In this document: positions 8,316 to 16,558 of the stretch, piece by piece
Layout: the number at the start of each line of letters is the position of its first letter
Numbering within the stretch: the first letter of the stretch is position 1
DNA from: Leucothrix arctica
Lineage (GTDB): Bacteria > Pseudomonadota > Gammaproteobacteria > Thiotrichales > Thiotrichaceae
Reading direction: 5' to 3'
Assembly (NCBI RefSeq): GCF_003172895.1
Contig: NZ_QGKL01000043.1
Coordinates: forward strand, 107,578 to 171,577
DNA length: 64,000 nucleotides
Made by a program: the position numbers and the translations under genes
Notes under the pieces: generated by a model
Databases searched by the model: none
Told to the model about the DNA's origin: nothing
Seen by the model: the letters and a program-made list of their open reading frames with translations, nothing else

Positions 8316-8549
8316 TTAGTTTGCCAACAAACGCATCAGCTTCTGCGCATGATTTGCAGCTTCAATACCACGCTCGGTTAAGTAACCACCATCAACATGA
8401 TCAGTAAAACCCTTGTCGAATAAGCGCGCTGCGGCTGCAACGGCTGTCTCTGTGGCTTCGGTGCTATGTACCTTTATTCCGCTTGCTGTTGATTCAAGAT
8501 TAAACTCATTCAGCAATTTTATTTCTTCCAACTTTTCATTTGAACACAT
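8316..8549 (-). CDS. conserved small protein, TIGR02647 family
   Basis: 77 aa, cytoplasmic, with no membrane segment. It matches the small gammaproteobacterial family TIGR02647 in pattern: a leading ELN-type helix (LLNEFNLESTASGIKVHS), AAAARLFDKGF, DGGYLTERGIEAANHAQKLM. The fold looks like a short winged-helix-like bundle, but no function is established. Ribosome site GGAAAG lies upstream of the ATG. It stands alone between two convergent or tandem unrelated genes. Confidence 0.75.
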   Translation of the reverse strand: MCSNEKLEEIKLLNEFNLESTASGIKVHSTEATETAVAAAARLFDKGFTDHVDGGYLTERGIEAANHAQKLMRLLAN

Positions 8550-8616
8550 AGAGGCTTTCCTATTGTTTTAGAATTTACGGAGGTGAAGTTTACTATAGCT
8601 GAGATAAACCATTGCT

Positions 8617-9258
8617 TCAGCTAGTTTTTTTCTCTTTTGCCAAACGCGCCACCACTTCAGCCATCGCTTGACCTAAGACTTGATGCGACTCAGCACTGAA
8701 ATGAACACCATCAACATGACTTGATTCAATCCAACTTCCAACATCAAAAAACTTACAGTTAAGTTCTTTAGCGACTTCAGCATAATGGTCTGCAAAGCCT
8801 TGTGATTTAGCAGAACCATTGACCCGAATACCGACGCCATCTAAGCCCAATATCGTTGGTGGTGGTGCCATCAAAACAACGTTAGGAGCAGCGCCCTGTG
8901 GACCACAGTCACTTTGTTGAATAACTTTAACCAACCGTGCAACAGACTTGGCGATTTCCGGAGCCGTCACACAGTAGCGATCTTTTAAGTCGTTTGTGCC
9001 CAACATAAGTAATACAAGGTCAAGTGGCTTTTGTGACTTCAGGCAAGGCGCTAAGTAGTTTAAACCACTCATTAAACCATCTACAGGGTCATCCCAGACG
9101 GTGGTGCGGCCATTCATTCCTTCTTCAACTAACTCAAAATCTTCGCCTAAATAATCATGCATCACACCTGTCCAGCGAGTATGACGGTCAAAGCGCTCAC
9201 CATTTTCAGGCGCGTAGCCCCAAGTATTTGAATCACCAAAACACATTACACGATACAT
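8617..9258 (-). CDS. SGNH/GDSL-type esterase
   Basis: 213 aa with all SGNH blocks: block I CFGDSNTWGY (catalytic Ser), the block II glycine in EEGMNGRTT, block III LMLGTNDLKD (Asn) and block V DGVHFSAESH (catalytic Asp and His). The W-x-D and DPVDGL features resemble the arylesterase/acyltransferase subgroup typified by the Mycobacterium smegmatis enzyme. No signal peptide is seen, so it is probably cytoplasmic. The natural ester substrate is unknown. Confidence 0.88.
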   Translation of the reverse strand: MYRVMCFGDSNTWGYAPENGERFDRHTRWTGVMHDYLGEDFELVEEGMNGRTTVWDDPVDGLMSGLNYLAPCLKSQKPLDLVLLMLGTNDLKDRYCVTAPEIAKSVARLVKVIQQSDCGPQGAAPNVVLMAPPPTILGLDGVGIRVNGSAKSQGFADHYAEVAKELNCKFFDVGSWIESSHVDGVHFSAESHQVLGQAMAEVVARLAKEKKTS

Positions 9259-9353
9259 ATTTCACCTGTTAAATTGTTATGAATTATTTCAAAAGCGTAG
9301 CACTTAGATAACTACTATAACTCAGAATTCATAAAATAAGCCCCTGCAAAATC

Positions 9354-9388
9354 AAAAAAGGCCCGAGTGCGTAAACACTCGAGCCTTT
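9354..9388 (-). terminator. intrinsic terminator after the mechanosensitive channel gene
   Basis: On the minus strand GGCTCGAGTG pairs with CACTCGGGCC across a short loop and is followed by a T run. It sits 20 bp after the channel stop codon. The opposite strand is nearly as good. Confidence 0.85.
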
Positions 9389-9407
9389 AGCTAAACCGCG
9401 TTAACGA

Positions 9408-10565
9408 TTAGTCTTTAAATAACTTTTTAGCCCACTTGTTTGCGATATATTTCGCAGCGTCCTGACCACCTAAACCGAAGGCAATCGCAGCAGCAATAGC
9501 AACCGCACCGATAGTGAAACCAAAGGCCATGTTAACAATATTGTCCGCAAGACCCATCGCCTTAAGACCCATTGCCAATACCAAGCCAAGAATAGCGAAG
9601 CGTGCAATACCTGCTAGACCCGCACTCGATGACTCAGAAAGCTTGTTATAAGCGATGTTGCTAAGCGTAAAGCCAACAAGCAAGATAACGCTACCGATCA
9701 AGATACCACCACCAAACTCAAGCACTTTCGCGAAGATTTCAGAGATAACATCGATACCCAATGTGTTTATTGCAGCAGTCGTCGCAGTCAACATAGAGAA
9801 GAACATGATCGCGCCGCCGACTAAACGAGTCGGTGTAAATGTTGGTGTAAACAAGCCTTGAACACCCAGCTTCTCAGGTAGTGCATCAACGCCCATGCTA
9901 TCCAAAATATCGCTCAGCATTTGCACAACAAACTTCGTCACAAAGTAAGCAACTGCCAAGATAATACCTGCACCGATAATGTTCGGGATAGAAGCCATTA
10001 ACTTGTTAATCATCTCAGAAGCAGGCCCTGAAATGGCAGGAATATTCAATACACCCAACGCAGCAACAAGGATTGGCAATAGGATTGCCGCAAAAATAAA
10101 CGTGCTACCAACTTTAGCGATTTGAACGTCAGATGACCCTGTCTTTTCTACGAGTCTCTGCTCAACACTCTGCAAGCCGATACCCACAAATTCAGCAACA
10201 ATCTTAGCAATGATCCAACCCGCATAAGCGATGACACCTGCACCGATAATGTTAGGGATAACACCAAGGAACTTAGCAACCATGTCTTTTAATGGCTCAA
10301 GTACGCCCGTCAAACCAAAGTGCTGAAGTACTGCAATCAGTACAAATATCGTCATGATTGCTTTGATAAGTGAGGCAATAGGGTTCGCTAGGTTATGACG
10401 CCCAAGAAAGTCTACCTTGCCCAGCAAGCGCTTAAACAAGCCTGCCAACAGTTTCACGATTAAAAGACCAACCACTAAAATAAGCAGCCCAATTAATGCC
10501 TTGCCTAAGCCACCACTTACAGCTGGGCCCAATGCGTTGGTAATAGGTGATAAAAAATTATCCAT
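9408..10565 (-). CDS. mechanosensitive ion channel family protein with TM-helix repeats (CmpX-like)
   Basis: 385 aa, strongly hydrophobic, with glycine-rich transmembrane segments repeated in pairs. The phrases IPNIIGAGVIAYAGWIIAKI and IPNIIGAGIILAVAYFVTKF are internal copies, as expected for the conserved TM-helix repeats of the CmpX-like branch of the MscS superfamily. The C-terminal stretch FGLGGQDAAKYIANKWAKKL resembles the MscS pore-lining/beta entrance signature. An inner-membrane location and a role in osmotic or envelope stress are likely. It is cotranscribed with the OmpA-like gene 31 bp upstream, a pairing that suggests an envelope-integrity unit. Confidence 0.85.
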   Translation of the reverse strand: MDNFLSPITNALGPAVSGGLGKALIGLLILVVGLLIVKLLAGLFKRLLGKVDFLGRHNLANPIASLIKAIMTIFVLIAVLQHFGLTGVLEPLKDMVAKFLGVIPNIIGAGVIAYAGWIIAKIVAEFVGIGLQSVEQRLVEKTGSSDVQIAKVGSTFIFAAILLPILVAALGVLNIPAISGPASEMINKLMASIPNIIGAGIILAVAYFVTKFVVQMLSDILDSMGVDALPEKLGVQGLFTPTFTPTRLVGGAIMFFSMLTATTAAINTLGIDVISEIFAKVLEFGGGILIGSVILLVGFTLSNIAYNKLSESSSAGLAGIARFAILGLVLAMGLKAMGLADNIVNMAFGFTIGAVAIAAAIAFGLGGQDAAKYIANKWAKKLFKD

Positions 10566-10596
10566 TTTATGTCATTCTCCGGATTTAATAGTTTGC

Positions 10597-11637
10597 TTAA
10601 TCATTAAGGATTAGTTCGATTCTTCGGTTGGCGTTACGCCCTTCTTCCGTGTCGTTTGGTGCTATAGGCTCAAGTGAACCGACACCCTGGACATTAATGC
10701 GACGAGCATCGATGCCAAGTTTTACCAATGCGTTTTTCATATAACTACTGCGAGTCAGTGACAGCAGCGTATTGTTGCGTGAGTCACCGGTACCGTCCGT
10801 GTGTCCCTTAATCAGAACATGCACTTCTGGATATCCATTCATCAACGCAGCGGTTGCTGTGATTTGGCTCTGCGAGTTTTTGGTTGGCTCAGAAGCCCCT
10901 GACTCAAAGTAAATCGCATCAAAGATAATCGGTGTATTGGTCGCTCTTACTTCAAGCGCTTGCTTTAATAAACCTTCAAAACCCTGATCCGTTACATTCA
11001 CCGCAGTACCGTCAGGTAACTGATAGCTTTGTAATCCAGCGTTATTCGTTTGCGCTGCTTGAGGTTCAGTCTGGGCTGATTGAGCTTTAGTTGATTGAGC
11101 TAGGGCTGGTTGAGGAGCAGCCGCCTGCTTAGTCGTGGAAAGTTGCTTGATCACCGCTTCCGCTTCTACGATCAACTCATCATTAGTCGCAATTAACTCA
11201 TCTCTATCTGAACGAAGCGCTGTCACTTCACCTAACAACTTAGCCTTCTCTGCCGCTAACGCTGCAATGGCTTGTTGATTGGCTTCATCTGCTTTTTGTT
11301 GGTCAGTGTTTGTTGTTGCCAACTTGACAGCGTTACCCGCTGAGTCGCCTTCTGCAACTTGAGTAGTATCTGCTTTAGTCGTGTCGTCAGATGCCTGCTT
11401 AACATCAGGCTTGTCGCTGACATCTGCGCTAACAACACCAGCTGTGCTTAATGCGGCTGTTGCAGCGTTAGCATTGCTGCTTGAGCTAACCGCATAGATT
11501 GGCTGCCCTGTTGCATCATCCCCGACATGATTGATGAAATAGTACAGTCCACCAAAGAAAAGAATGACCAAACCTGTAATGAGATATTCGAAAAGGGAGT
11601 TTTCGTCTTCCTGTGTATCAACCATATAACAATCCAT
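10597..11637 (-). CDS. OmpA-like peptidoglycan-binding protein anchored in the inner membrane
   Basis: 346 aa. One membrane segment lies near the N-terminus (YLITGLVILFFGGLYYFI, about residues 18-35). It is followed by a long Ala/Gln/Thr-rich, partly coiled-coil region (about 120-205, EKAKLLGEVTALRSDRDELI) and a C-terminal OmpA domain (about 230-346). The OmpA domain is recognised by IIFDAIYFESG, HVLIKGHTDGTGDSRNN, LSLTRS and GSLEPIAPNDTEEGRNANRR. This arrangement is MotB-like: a membrane tether that grips peptidoglycan. Two starts are possible, 11637 or the Met four codons later; neither has a strong ribosome site. It is first in a unit with the mechanosensitive channel. Confidence 0.88.
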   Translation of the reverse strand: MDCYMVDTQEDENSLFEYLITGLVILFFGGLYYFINHVGDDATGQPIYAVSSSSNANAATAALSTAGVVSADVSDKPDVKQASDDTTKADTTQVAEGDSAGNAVKLATTNTDQQKADEANQQAIAALAAEKAKLLGEVTALRSDRDELIATNDELIVEAEAVIKQLSTTKQAAAPQPALAQSTKAQSAQTEPQAAQTNNAGLQSYQLPDGTAVNVTDQGFEGLLKQALEVRATNTPIIFDAIYFESGASEPTKNSQSQITATAALMNGYPEVHVLIKGHTDGTGDSRNNTLLSLTRSSYMKNALVKLGIDARRINVQGVGSLEPIAPNDTEEGRNANRRIELILND

Positions 11638-11712
11638 TGTTGTTGAACTTTACCCGCTCCTCTCATATAGAAAATAAAGACTTAGAGCGGAAAGATGCCA
11701 CAATACTTATAT

Positions 11713-11726
11713 AGGTTACGTAACCT
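11713..11726. promoter_or_regulatory. 14-bp perfect palindrome between divergent ompA-like and ECF genes
   Basis: AGGTTACGTAACCT is fully self-complementary and lies in the 240-bp gap between the divergent units, about 75 bp before the OmpA-like gene start and 150 bp before the sigma-factor start. It looks like an operator; the binding protein is unknown. Confidence 0.4.
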
Positions 11727-11877
11727 CAGAATTTTATAGGTTCATTTATTGTTCATGTTTCTGGCCTGATTTTTATGTTTAACACAGGTCTCATTCAAAA
11801 GTAACTTGGAATATCAGCGAATTTGTTGCCATACTTCACCTTACCTACCCTACAAAGCCGATAGGAATAAACGCTTC

Positions 11878-12402
11878 ATGCCCAGCCAGTCCGAACAAGA
11901 AGTCAGAAAAGGCCTACCTGCGCTACTGCCGCGCATGTGGCGATACTCCTTAGTACTCTCTAAAAAGCGTGACATTGCTGACGACCTTACCCAATCCGGT
12001 GCTGAGCGAGCGTTGAATAAAGCTTCACAATATCAATCAGGTACACGCCTCGACGCGTGGACCTTTAGCATTATCTCATCCATTTGGAAAAACCAACTTC
12101 GCTCTGACAGCGTACGACGTGGTCAAGGCGTACAATCGGTTGATGAGGTCGAGCTGGAAGCTGTGGGTAGTGATTCAGAAACGAATATTTTTGGCGTTCA
12201 AGTTTTAAACTTAGTAATGAAGTTGCCATCAGAGCAAAAAGACGTGGTGTTTTTAGTGTACGTAGAAGGTTATTCCTATAAAGAAGCGGCAAGCGTCTTA
12301 GATATTCCCATTGGCACCGTCATGAGTCGGCTAGCCGCTGGGCGAAAAAAGATAAATGAAGCCGTAAACGCCACCTCGACGACTAAACAGGGAGGTCTAT
12401 AA
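11878..12402 (+). CDS. ECF-type RNA polymerase sigma factor
   Basis: 174 aa from the ATG at 11878 (AGGA 11 nt upstream). A longer frame opening at a TTG at 11806 adds residues foreign to the family. Region 2 is seen in DIADDLTQSGAERALNKASQ and LDAWTFSIISSIWKNQLRS. Region 4 is seen in LPSEQKDVVFLVYVEGYSYK, EAASVLDIPIGTVMSRLAAG and RKKINE. Its stop TAA is followed at once by the ATG of the anti-sigma gene. The two secreted PF03640 proteins further downstream are probably part of its operon or regulon. Confidence 0.93.
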   Translation: MPSQSEQEVRKGLPALLPRMWRYSLVLSKKRDIADDLTQSGAERALNKASQYQSGTRLDAWTFSIISSIWKNQLRSDSVRRGQGVQSVDEVELEAVGSDSETNIFGVQVLNLVMKLPSEQKDVVFLVYVEGYSYKEAASVLDIPIGTVMSRLAAGRKKINEAVNATSTTKQGGL

Positions 12403-13167
12403 ATGACTACCTTCACTGATGAACAACTCACCGCATTTTTAGATGGTGAATTACCTGAAGCAAAAATGGTACAGATTGCCGAGGCGCTTGAGACTGACGA
12501 GTCACTCGTAGAACGTTTAAGCGGCTTGGAAGTAGACTTTGCGCCGATCAAACAAGCCTTTGATCAACTGCTACAGGAAGCGCCAACTGAGTCGTTAAAT
12601 GCCAATATCCCAGCGGTTGAAGTTGAGAGCATGCCTACTAAAGCAGCTTCGAACGACAATAGCTGGATGAGCTACGCGGTTTCTGCCTGCTTTGCGCTAG
12701 CGATTGGTGTCGGTGTTGGGCGTGCTATGTTCCAAACACCGCCTGAACCAGTAGGATGGAAAGGCGAAGTTGCGCGATATCAAAAGCTGTACAGCAAAGA
12801 CACCCTAGCTACTTTCACCGTGACCGCTGATGCCGCAGAAAAGAGTATTTCTCAAGTCTCTACTAAGCTAGGACTGGCTGTACCAACGCAACAGTTCTTG
12901 CCGGATGGCTTAACGTTTAAACGCGCCCAAACCTTGGTATTTAACCAAAAGCCATTGGCGCAGTTTATGTATCAGGGTGAAGACGGTACGCCGATTGCCA
13001 TTTGTGTGTTGAAAAATGGTAAACCAGATCAGGCAATTTCCCTAGCAAATATAAAAGGGCTAAATGCGGCTAGCTGGAATCATGGCGGATTTGCTTATAT
13101 TGCAATTGGAGATACACAGCCTGAAGTCATTGAAAGTATTGCAAAAAACTTCCTAACGACGATTTAA
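12403..13167 (+). CDS. membrane-anchored anti-sigma factor
   Basis: 254 aa. The N-terminal cytoplasmic domain (about 1-80) begins FTDEQLTAFLDGELPEAKMV, a common anti-sigma opening. A single membrane segment follows at about 88-107 (WMSYAVSACFALAIGVGVG), then a periplasmic domain of about 145 aa. There is no His-x3-Cys-x2-Cys zinc motif, so it is not a ZAS protein. A GGAGG ribosome site lies 7 nt before its ATG, which abuts the sigma-factor stop codon, so equimolar production is likely. The periplasmic half may sense the stress; it has no recognisable fold to me. Confidence 0.88.
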   Translation: MTTFTDEQLTAFLDGELPEAKMVQIAEALETDESLVERLSGLEVDFAPIKQAFDQLLQEAPTESLNANIPAVEVESMPTKAASNDNSWMSYAVSACFALAIGVGVGRAMFQTPPEPVGWKGEVARYQKLYSKDTLATFTVTADAAEKSISQVSTKLGLAVPTQQFLPDGLTFKRAQTLVFNQKPLAQFMYQGEDGTPIAICVLKNGKPDQAISLANIKGLNAASWNHGGFAYIAIGDTQPEVIESIAKNFLTTI

Positions 13168-13291
13168 AATAAAACTTTTTTAAAAAAAATAACAATTCGA
13201 TCGAATAAAAACGGAGCTGAGGGGTTTACAGAGCATAACCGAGTGAAAACACGGTGTTGTGAACCTCTTTCAACCGATAAGGATCGAAACA

Positions 13292-13741
13292 ATGAATACA
13301 GTCATCAAATTGTCTGCAATAAGTTTAATCGCACTATCTAGTATCGCGCGTGCCGCTTATGACACACCATCAGCAGCGACAAGCATGAGCCACGCTTGGA
13401 AAGCAGCAGACTCATCTAAAGGTAAAATCTTTACCGACCCGTCTGGAAAATCACTTTATACCTTTAAGAAAGACACCTCAGGCGTGTCTAACTGCGATGG
13501 CGCTTGTGCTACGGCATGGCCTCCATTCGCTGCAAAGGCGGGTGCGAGCACAAAAGGAGCTTGGACAATCGTTTCACGCAAAGACGGCTCACAGCAATGG
13601 GCACTCAACGGTATGCCTTTGTACTACTTTGCGGCTGATAAAGCGGCCGGTGATGTAAGAGGAGATGGTATTGGCGGTATTTGGGATCTTGCCCGACCAG
13701 CCAAAGCAAGCATGCAAACACCATCAACTAGTACTTACTAA
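13292..13741 (+). CDS. secreted PF03640 (COG4315) repeat protein
   Basis: 149 aa from the ATG at 13292 (AAGGA 8 nt upstream), with a signal peptide ending near ARA-AY. The mature part has two PF03640 repeats: the first around LYTFKKDTSGVSNCDGACAT and AWPPF, the second around WALNGMPLYYFAADKAAGDV and GIWDLARP. The Cys pair in NCDGAC is conserved in its neighbour. The family is exported and of unknown function; some members sit beside ECF sigma factors and redox genes, as here. No lipobox is present, so it is probably periplasmic or released. Confidence 0.85.
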   Translation: MNTVIKLSAISLIALSSIARAAYDTPSAATSMSHAWKAADSSKGKIFTDPSGKSLYTFKKDTSGVSNCDGACATAWPPFAAKAGASTKGAWTIVSRKDGSQQWALNGMPLYYFAADKAAGDVRGDGIGGIWDLARPAKASMQTPSTSTY

Positions 13742-13753
13742 GAGGACATGACC

Positions 13754-14134
13754 ATGAAAAAAGTTAATCAAATTATCGCAGGCGTTTTGTTATCCGTAAG
13801 TTTTTGTTCAGTGGCACTAGCAACTGCTTGGAGTGTTGCAGACACCGGAGCAGGTAGAGTATTTGCAGGTGAAAAAGGCTTATCGCTATACACCTTTCGT
13901 AAAGACACACCGAACCTATCTAACTGTTATGACGACTGTGCAACGGCTTGGCCACCGTTTTTAGCCAAAGCTGACGCTAAGGCAACAGGCGCATGGACGT
14001 TAGTAAAACGTAACGATGGCAGCATGCAATGGGCGCTTAAAGGTATGCCTTTGTACTACTGGGTGGGCGATAGTGCACAGGGTGATACTACGGGTAATGG
14101 TGTTGGTGGGGTTTGGGATCTAGCACGTCCATAA
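13754..14134 (+). CDS. secreted PF03640 (COG4315) repeat protein, paralogue
   Basis: 126 aa. Of two adjacent ATG codons (13748 and 13754) the second has the better spacing (8 nt) to GAGG and starts the signal peptide MKKVNQIIAGVLLSVSF. It is a paralogue of the preceding protein, with LYTFRKDTPNLSNCYDDCAT, AWPPFLAKA, WALKGMPLYYWVGDSAQGDT and GVWDLARP. It lies 12 bp after its twin and ends the operon of sigma factor, anti-sigma factor and two exported proteins. Function unknown; the paired cysteines and aromatic/Asp motifs suggest a redox or ligand-binding role. Confidence 0.85.
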   Translation: MKKVNQIIAGVLLSVSFCSVALATAWSVADTGAGRVFAGEKGLSLYTFRKDTPNLSNCYDDCATAWPPFLAKADAKATGAWTLVKRNDGSMQWALKGMPLYYWVGDSAQGDTTGNGVGGVWDLARP

Positions 14135-14148
14135 TCAACAAAAAAAGA

Positions 14149-14176
14149 AAGCGTATTGGGTGTTCTCAATACGCTT
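14149..14176. terminator. hairpin after the PF03640 operon
   Basis: AAGCGTATTG and CAATACGCTT form a perfect 10-bp stem 14 bp after the stop codon. On the plus strand no T run follows. On the minus strand the stem is followed by a run of T with one C, so it could also terminate leftward transcription. Confidence 0.6.
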
Positions 14177-14266
14177 CTCATTAGAGTGTAACTATCCAGC
14201 TATATTGTACGGAGCGCCCTCCCCATGTTCTCGTTTCCTTCGTTTTCCTCGCTGACTGCGGTATTT

Positions 14267-14434
14267 GCTCGGTCTTCGCGGTTTTCAAACAAACCGACAT
14301 ATCTTCACCCGCAGGTACCTGCGCAGTCTTTGCGGCCTTCAAACAAACCAATATCTCTTCACCCGCATGTACCTGAGCGATCTTCACGGTCTTCAAAAAA
14401 ACCAACATCTCTTTACCCGCATATATAGCTCGGT
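14267..14434. repeat. 54-bp imperfect tandem repeat, three units plus a partial fourth
   Basis: Units begin at 14267, 14321 and 14375, with a 7-bp start of a fourth at 14428. Each contains TTCAAACAAACC and TTCACCCGCA or close variants. The 54-bp period is 18 codons. A minus-strand frame, 14408 to 14181 (75 aa), reads the units as 18-residue repeats of the type VCLKAAKTAQVPAGED, and a plus-strand frame is open too. I do not recognise the peptide and no good ribosome site was found, so I list it as a repeat rather than a gene. The whole 357-bp gap 14135-14491 holds otherwise only the hairpin at its left. Confidence 0.75.
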
Positions 14435-14491
14435 AATAAAAGGTGAGAACTAAGGACTATTATTCACTTCAATATCGTAAGAATAAAACCT

Positions 14492-15670
14492 CTAAAGCCG
14501 AGCCAGATATTCCCTAACCTCTTTCTCACTCATTGCATCAAGTTGCTTTTGTTTAAATGCTTCGCGCTTTTTGCGCCTCGGATCCATGTATCCAGCACCA
14601 ATCACTTGTTCACCCTCGTTACACATAACATAACGGGAAATGCGTTGTGCATGTGGCGACAGTTTTTTCCATTGTTCATAAGGCATGCAACGCATGATGC
14701 CTTCACTGTGAAACCACGGCGCATAGTACTCAACATTCGGCATTGCACGAACCTCGCGTGACAAGTTCGGTGTACCTCCATGCCAAGCACGAATATCACG
14801 GATAATAGCCGTCCCTGCGGGAACTGGACAAAGAGTTGAGAGTTTCATCCACTCTGGCTCATCAACCAAGTTTGGTATCGGCGCTCGTGAACGCTGCGTT
14901 CCCGGGATTTGACGTATGGGTCCATTTTCAAAGGTCAGGTCTGTCATCGGAAAATTGATGGTAAGAACAGGCACCGGTACATCTCTCATGGTAACGGCAT
15001 TTGTCGGATCAGGCAGTTCAGACCACATATTGTCCGAGTGCAACCCCTGATACTCAATCGCACCGGGCATAGCAACGTCACCGCCAGCACCACCAACTAC
15101 GTAGTTGTCAGAACCGAAAATAGCTTTAAGAATGGGCGTCATAGTTGGCAAGTCGATTAGCTCGCACCATTCATCAACGTGCAGCATGTGTCGTGACGCC
15201 GAGCCTCCGCCAAATGAATATCGATGCGGTAGCCCACCTGCTCCACCACCTGCAGAGCAGTCAGGGTCATCGGCCATTAATTGCATGATTGCCGTATCTG
15301 ATGCTTTTCGCATCCGTTCCAGCAGGTCGTCTGACAATGCGTCCTTAACTGCGACAAAACCATCACGGTGTAATAGTGCTGCGGCGCGCTCTGGGTCGTC
15401 TGGTGACACTAATTCCAGACCTTTAATGCCATTATTTTCTCGCAGATGTTCACGCAACGCTGAGACATCAGGATCATCGTATTTACGCGTCCAAGTTGCA
15501 CAGGCGGGATCACCAGATACTAGGTTCAAATGTTCGGGCGTGGTCTCGATGTCAATTGAAGCGACTGAAGATAAACCATCGGGGTTGTCATTGTATTCGA
15601 CGGTACGTGGTCGATTTACAAAACCATTGGGCGGCACAGCTTGATGCCAGCCTGCATTCTTTAATGACAT
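14492..15670 (-). CDS. phytanoyl-CoA dioxygenase (PhyH) family protein
   Basis: 392 aa Fe(II)/2-oxoglutarate oxygenase. The iron triad is visible: His211 and Asp213 in YQGLHSDNMW and the distal His297 in RDIRAWHGGTPN, with a following arginine (SREVR) suited to bind 2-oxoglutarate. RDGFVAVKDALSDDLLERM (about 102-120) is the typical PhyH opening. About 90 extra residues precede this and are unusual. The product lacks a signal peptide. Substrate unknown; the family hydroxylates lipids, amino acids and natural products. Single-gene unit. Confidence 0.88.
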   Translation of the reverse strand: MSLKNAGWHQAVPPNGFVNRPRTVEYNDNPDGLSSVASIDIETTPEHLNLVSGDPACATWTRKYDDPDVSALREHLRENNGIKGLELVSPDDPERAAALLHRDGFVAVKDALSDDLLERMRKASDTAIMQLMADDPDCSAGGGAGGLPHRYSFGGGSASRHMLHVDEWCELIDLPTMTPILKAIFGSDNYVVGGAGGDVAMPGAIEYQGLHSDNMWSELPDPTNAVTMRDVPVPVLTINFPMTDLTFENGPIRQIPGTQRSRAPIPNLVDEPEWMKLSTLCPVPAGTAIIRDIRAWHGGTPNLSREVRAMPNVEYYAPWFHSEGIMRCMPYEQWKKLSPHAQRISRYVMCNEGEQVIGAGYMDPRRKKREAFKQKQLDAMSEKEVREYLARL

Positions 15671-15771
15671 AGACGCCTCCTTGTAAGATGATCCTGAAAC
15701 TATTTCTACACCACTTTAAAGCCAGACTCAACCTCTTTAAATAGAGCGATTCCAGCTTCGAAAAATAGCGA

Positions 15772-16164
15772 CTATTTCTGGTCTTGAATCAACTCATGAA
15801 AGTAATAACAAAGACTATCTGGTGCTATGACAAAAAAGGCCTTATAGCTTTGACCACCACGTTCATCATTCTGCAAGTCACCCGTATTCACACCATTTGA
15901 CTCAAGCATTACTTTTGCCTGATGAATATCTAACACTAAGATTGCCGCACCGTCTTGAGCCGCATCACCACCATTAACTGCAAAACCAAGTCTTATGCCA
16001 CCTCTTTCCAAAATCACCGAAGGTTGGGCGCCTGTATGACGCTGCACTTCGAACATACCAAATGCATTCGAGTACCAAGAAACTGCATGTTCTACACTCT
16101 TAATCGGTAAGGTTAATAAATCGTTTTGGTACGGATACGCTGCTAAAAATAGAGGCTCTTCCAT
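15772..16164 (-). CDS. VOC (glyoxalase/bleomycin-resistance) fold protein
   Basis: 130 aa, one vicinal-oxygen-chelate domain: LLTLPIKSVEHAVSWYSNAF, a middle RGGIRLGFAVNG, AILVLDIHQAKVMLESNGVN, and the end ESKAFFV-like strand leading to SLCYYFHELI. The usual metal-binding His/Glu positions are not clearly all kept, so it may be a binding protein rather than an enzyme. Substrate unknown. Solitary gene. Confidence 0.75.
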   Translation of the reverse strand: MEEPLFLAAYPYQNDLLTLPIKSVEHAVSWYSNAFGMFEVQRHTGAQPSVILERGGIRLGFAVNGGDAAQDGAAILVLDIHQAKVMLESNGVNTGDLQNDERGGQSYKAFFVIAPDSLCYYFHELIQDQK

Positions 16165-16333
16165 CGTCAGTCTCTCGCTATAGTATTGTTAGATTCTAGA
16201 GGAAATAATGGAATAGGATGAAAGTTATTTGAGTGAGGCAGGGTGAGAGGCGTAGTACATCAGCAACTCGCAATATGAATCTGATTTTTTTTAAAAACTG
16301 ATATCATGTCGAAAATCACACATGGAATAAGCA

Positions 16334-16501
16334 ATGAACCGTCGTAAGAAAAGTATTCAGATAGTAAAGTCGCGCATCAACAAGGCGAAAGCCAAATTAT
16401 CGACAAAGAAGAAGCCTAAATATATTAGCAAAGCAGATCGGGCGAAATTAGCGGAAGAGGAAGAGGAAGAGGAAGAGGAAAATCAAGATACAAGCACGTA
16501 A
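16334..16501 (+). CDS. small basic/acidic protein, DUF2986 family
   Basis: 55 aa. It begins MNRRKKSIQIVKSRINKAKA, has KPKYISKADRAKLAEE in the middle and ends in a run of nine glutamates followed by NQDTST. The KPKYISKADRAKL phrase is the hallmark of DUF2986, a small gammaproteobacterial family of unknown function. GGA lies 7 nt before the ATG. The glutamate run is encoded by alternating GAA/GAG and may vary in length between strains. The strongly basic head and acidic tail suggest a nucleic-acid- or ribosome-associated protein, but this is speculation. Confidence 0.8.
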   Translation: MNRRKKSIQIVKSRINKAKAKLSTKKKPKYISKADRAKLAEEEEEEEEENQDTST

Positions 16502-16558
16502 GCTATTGAGTTAACTAAAGCCAGCCAAAATATGAATGTTATATCTTTAAATTCTGGA

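Noticed and set aside
14225..14428. Plus-strand 67-aa repeat ORF over the 54-bp repeat
   Set aside because: No ribosome site, and the frame is open only because the repeat length is a multiple of three.
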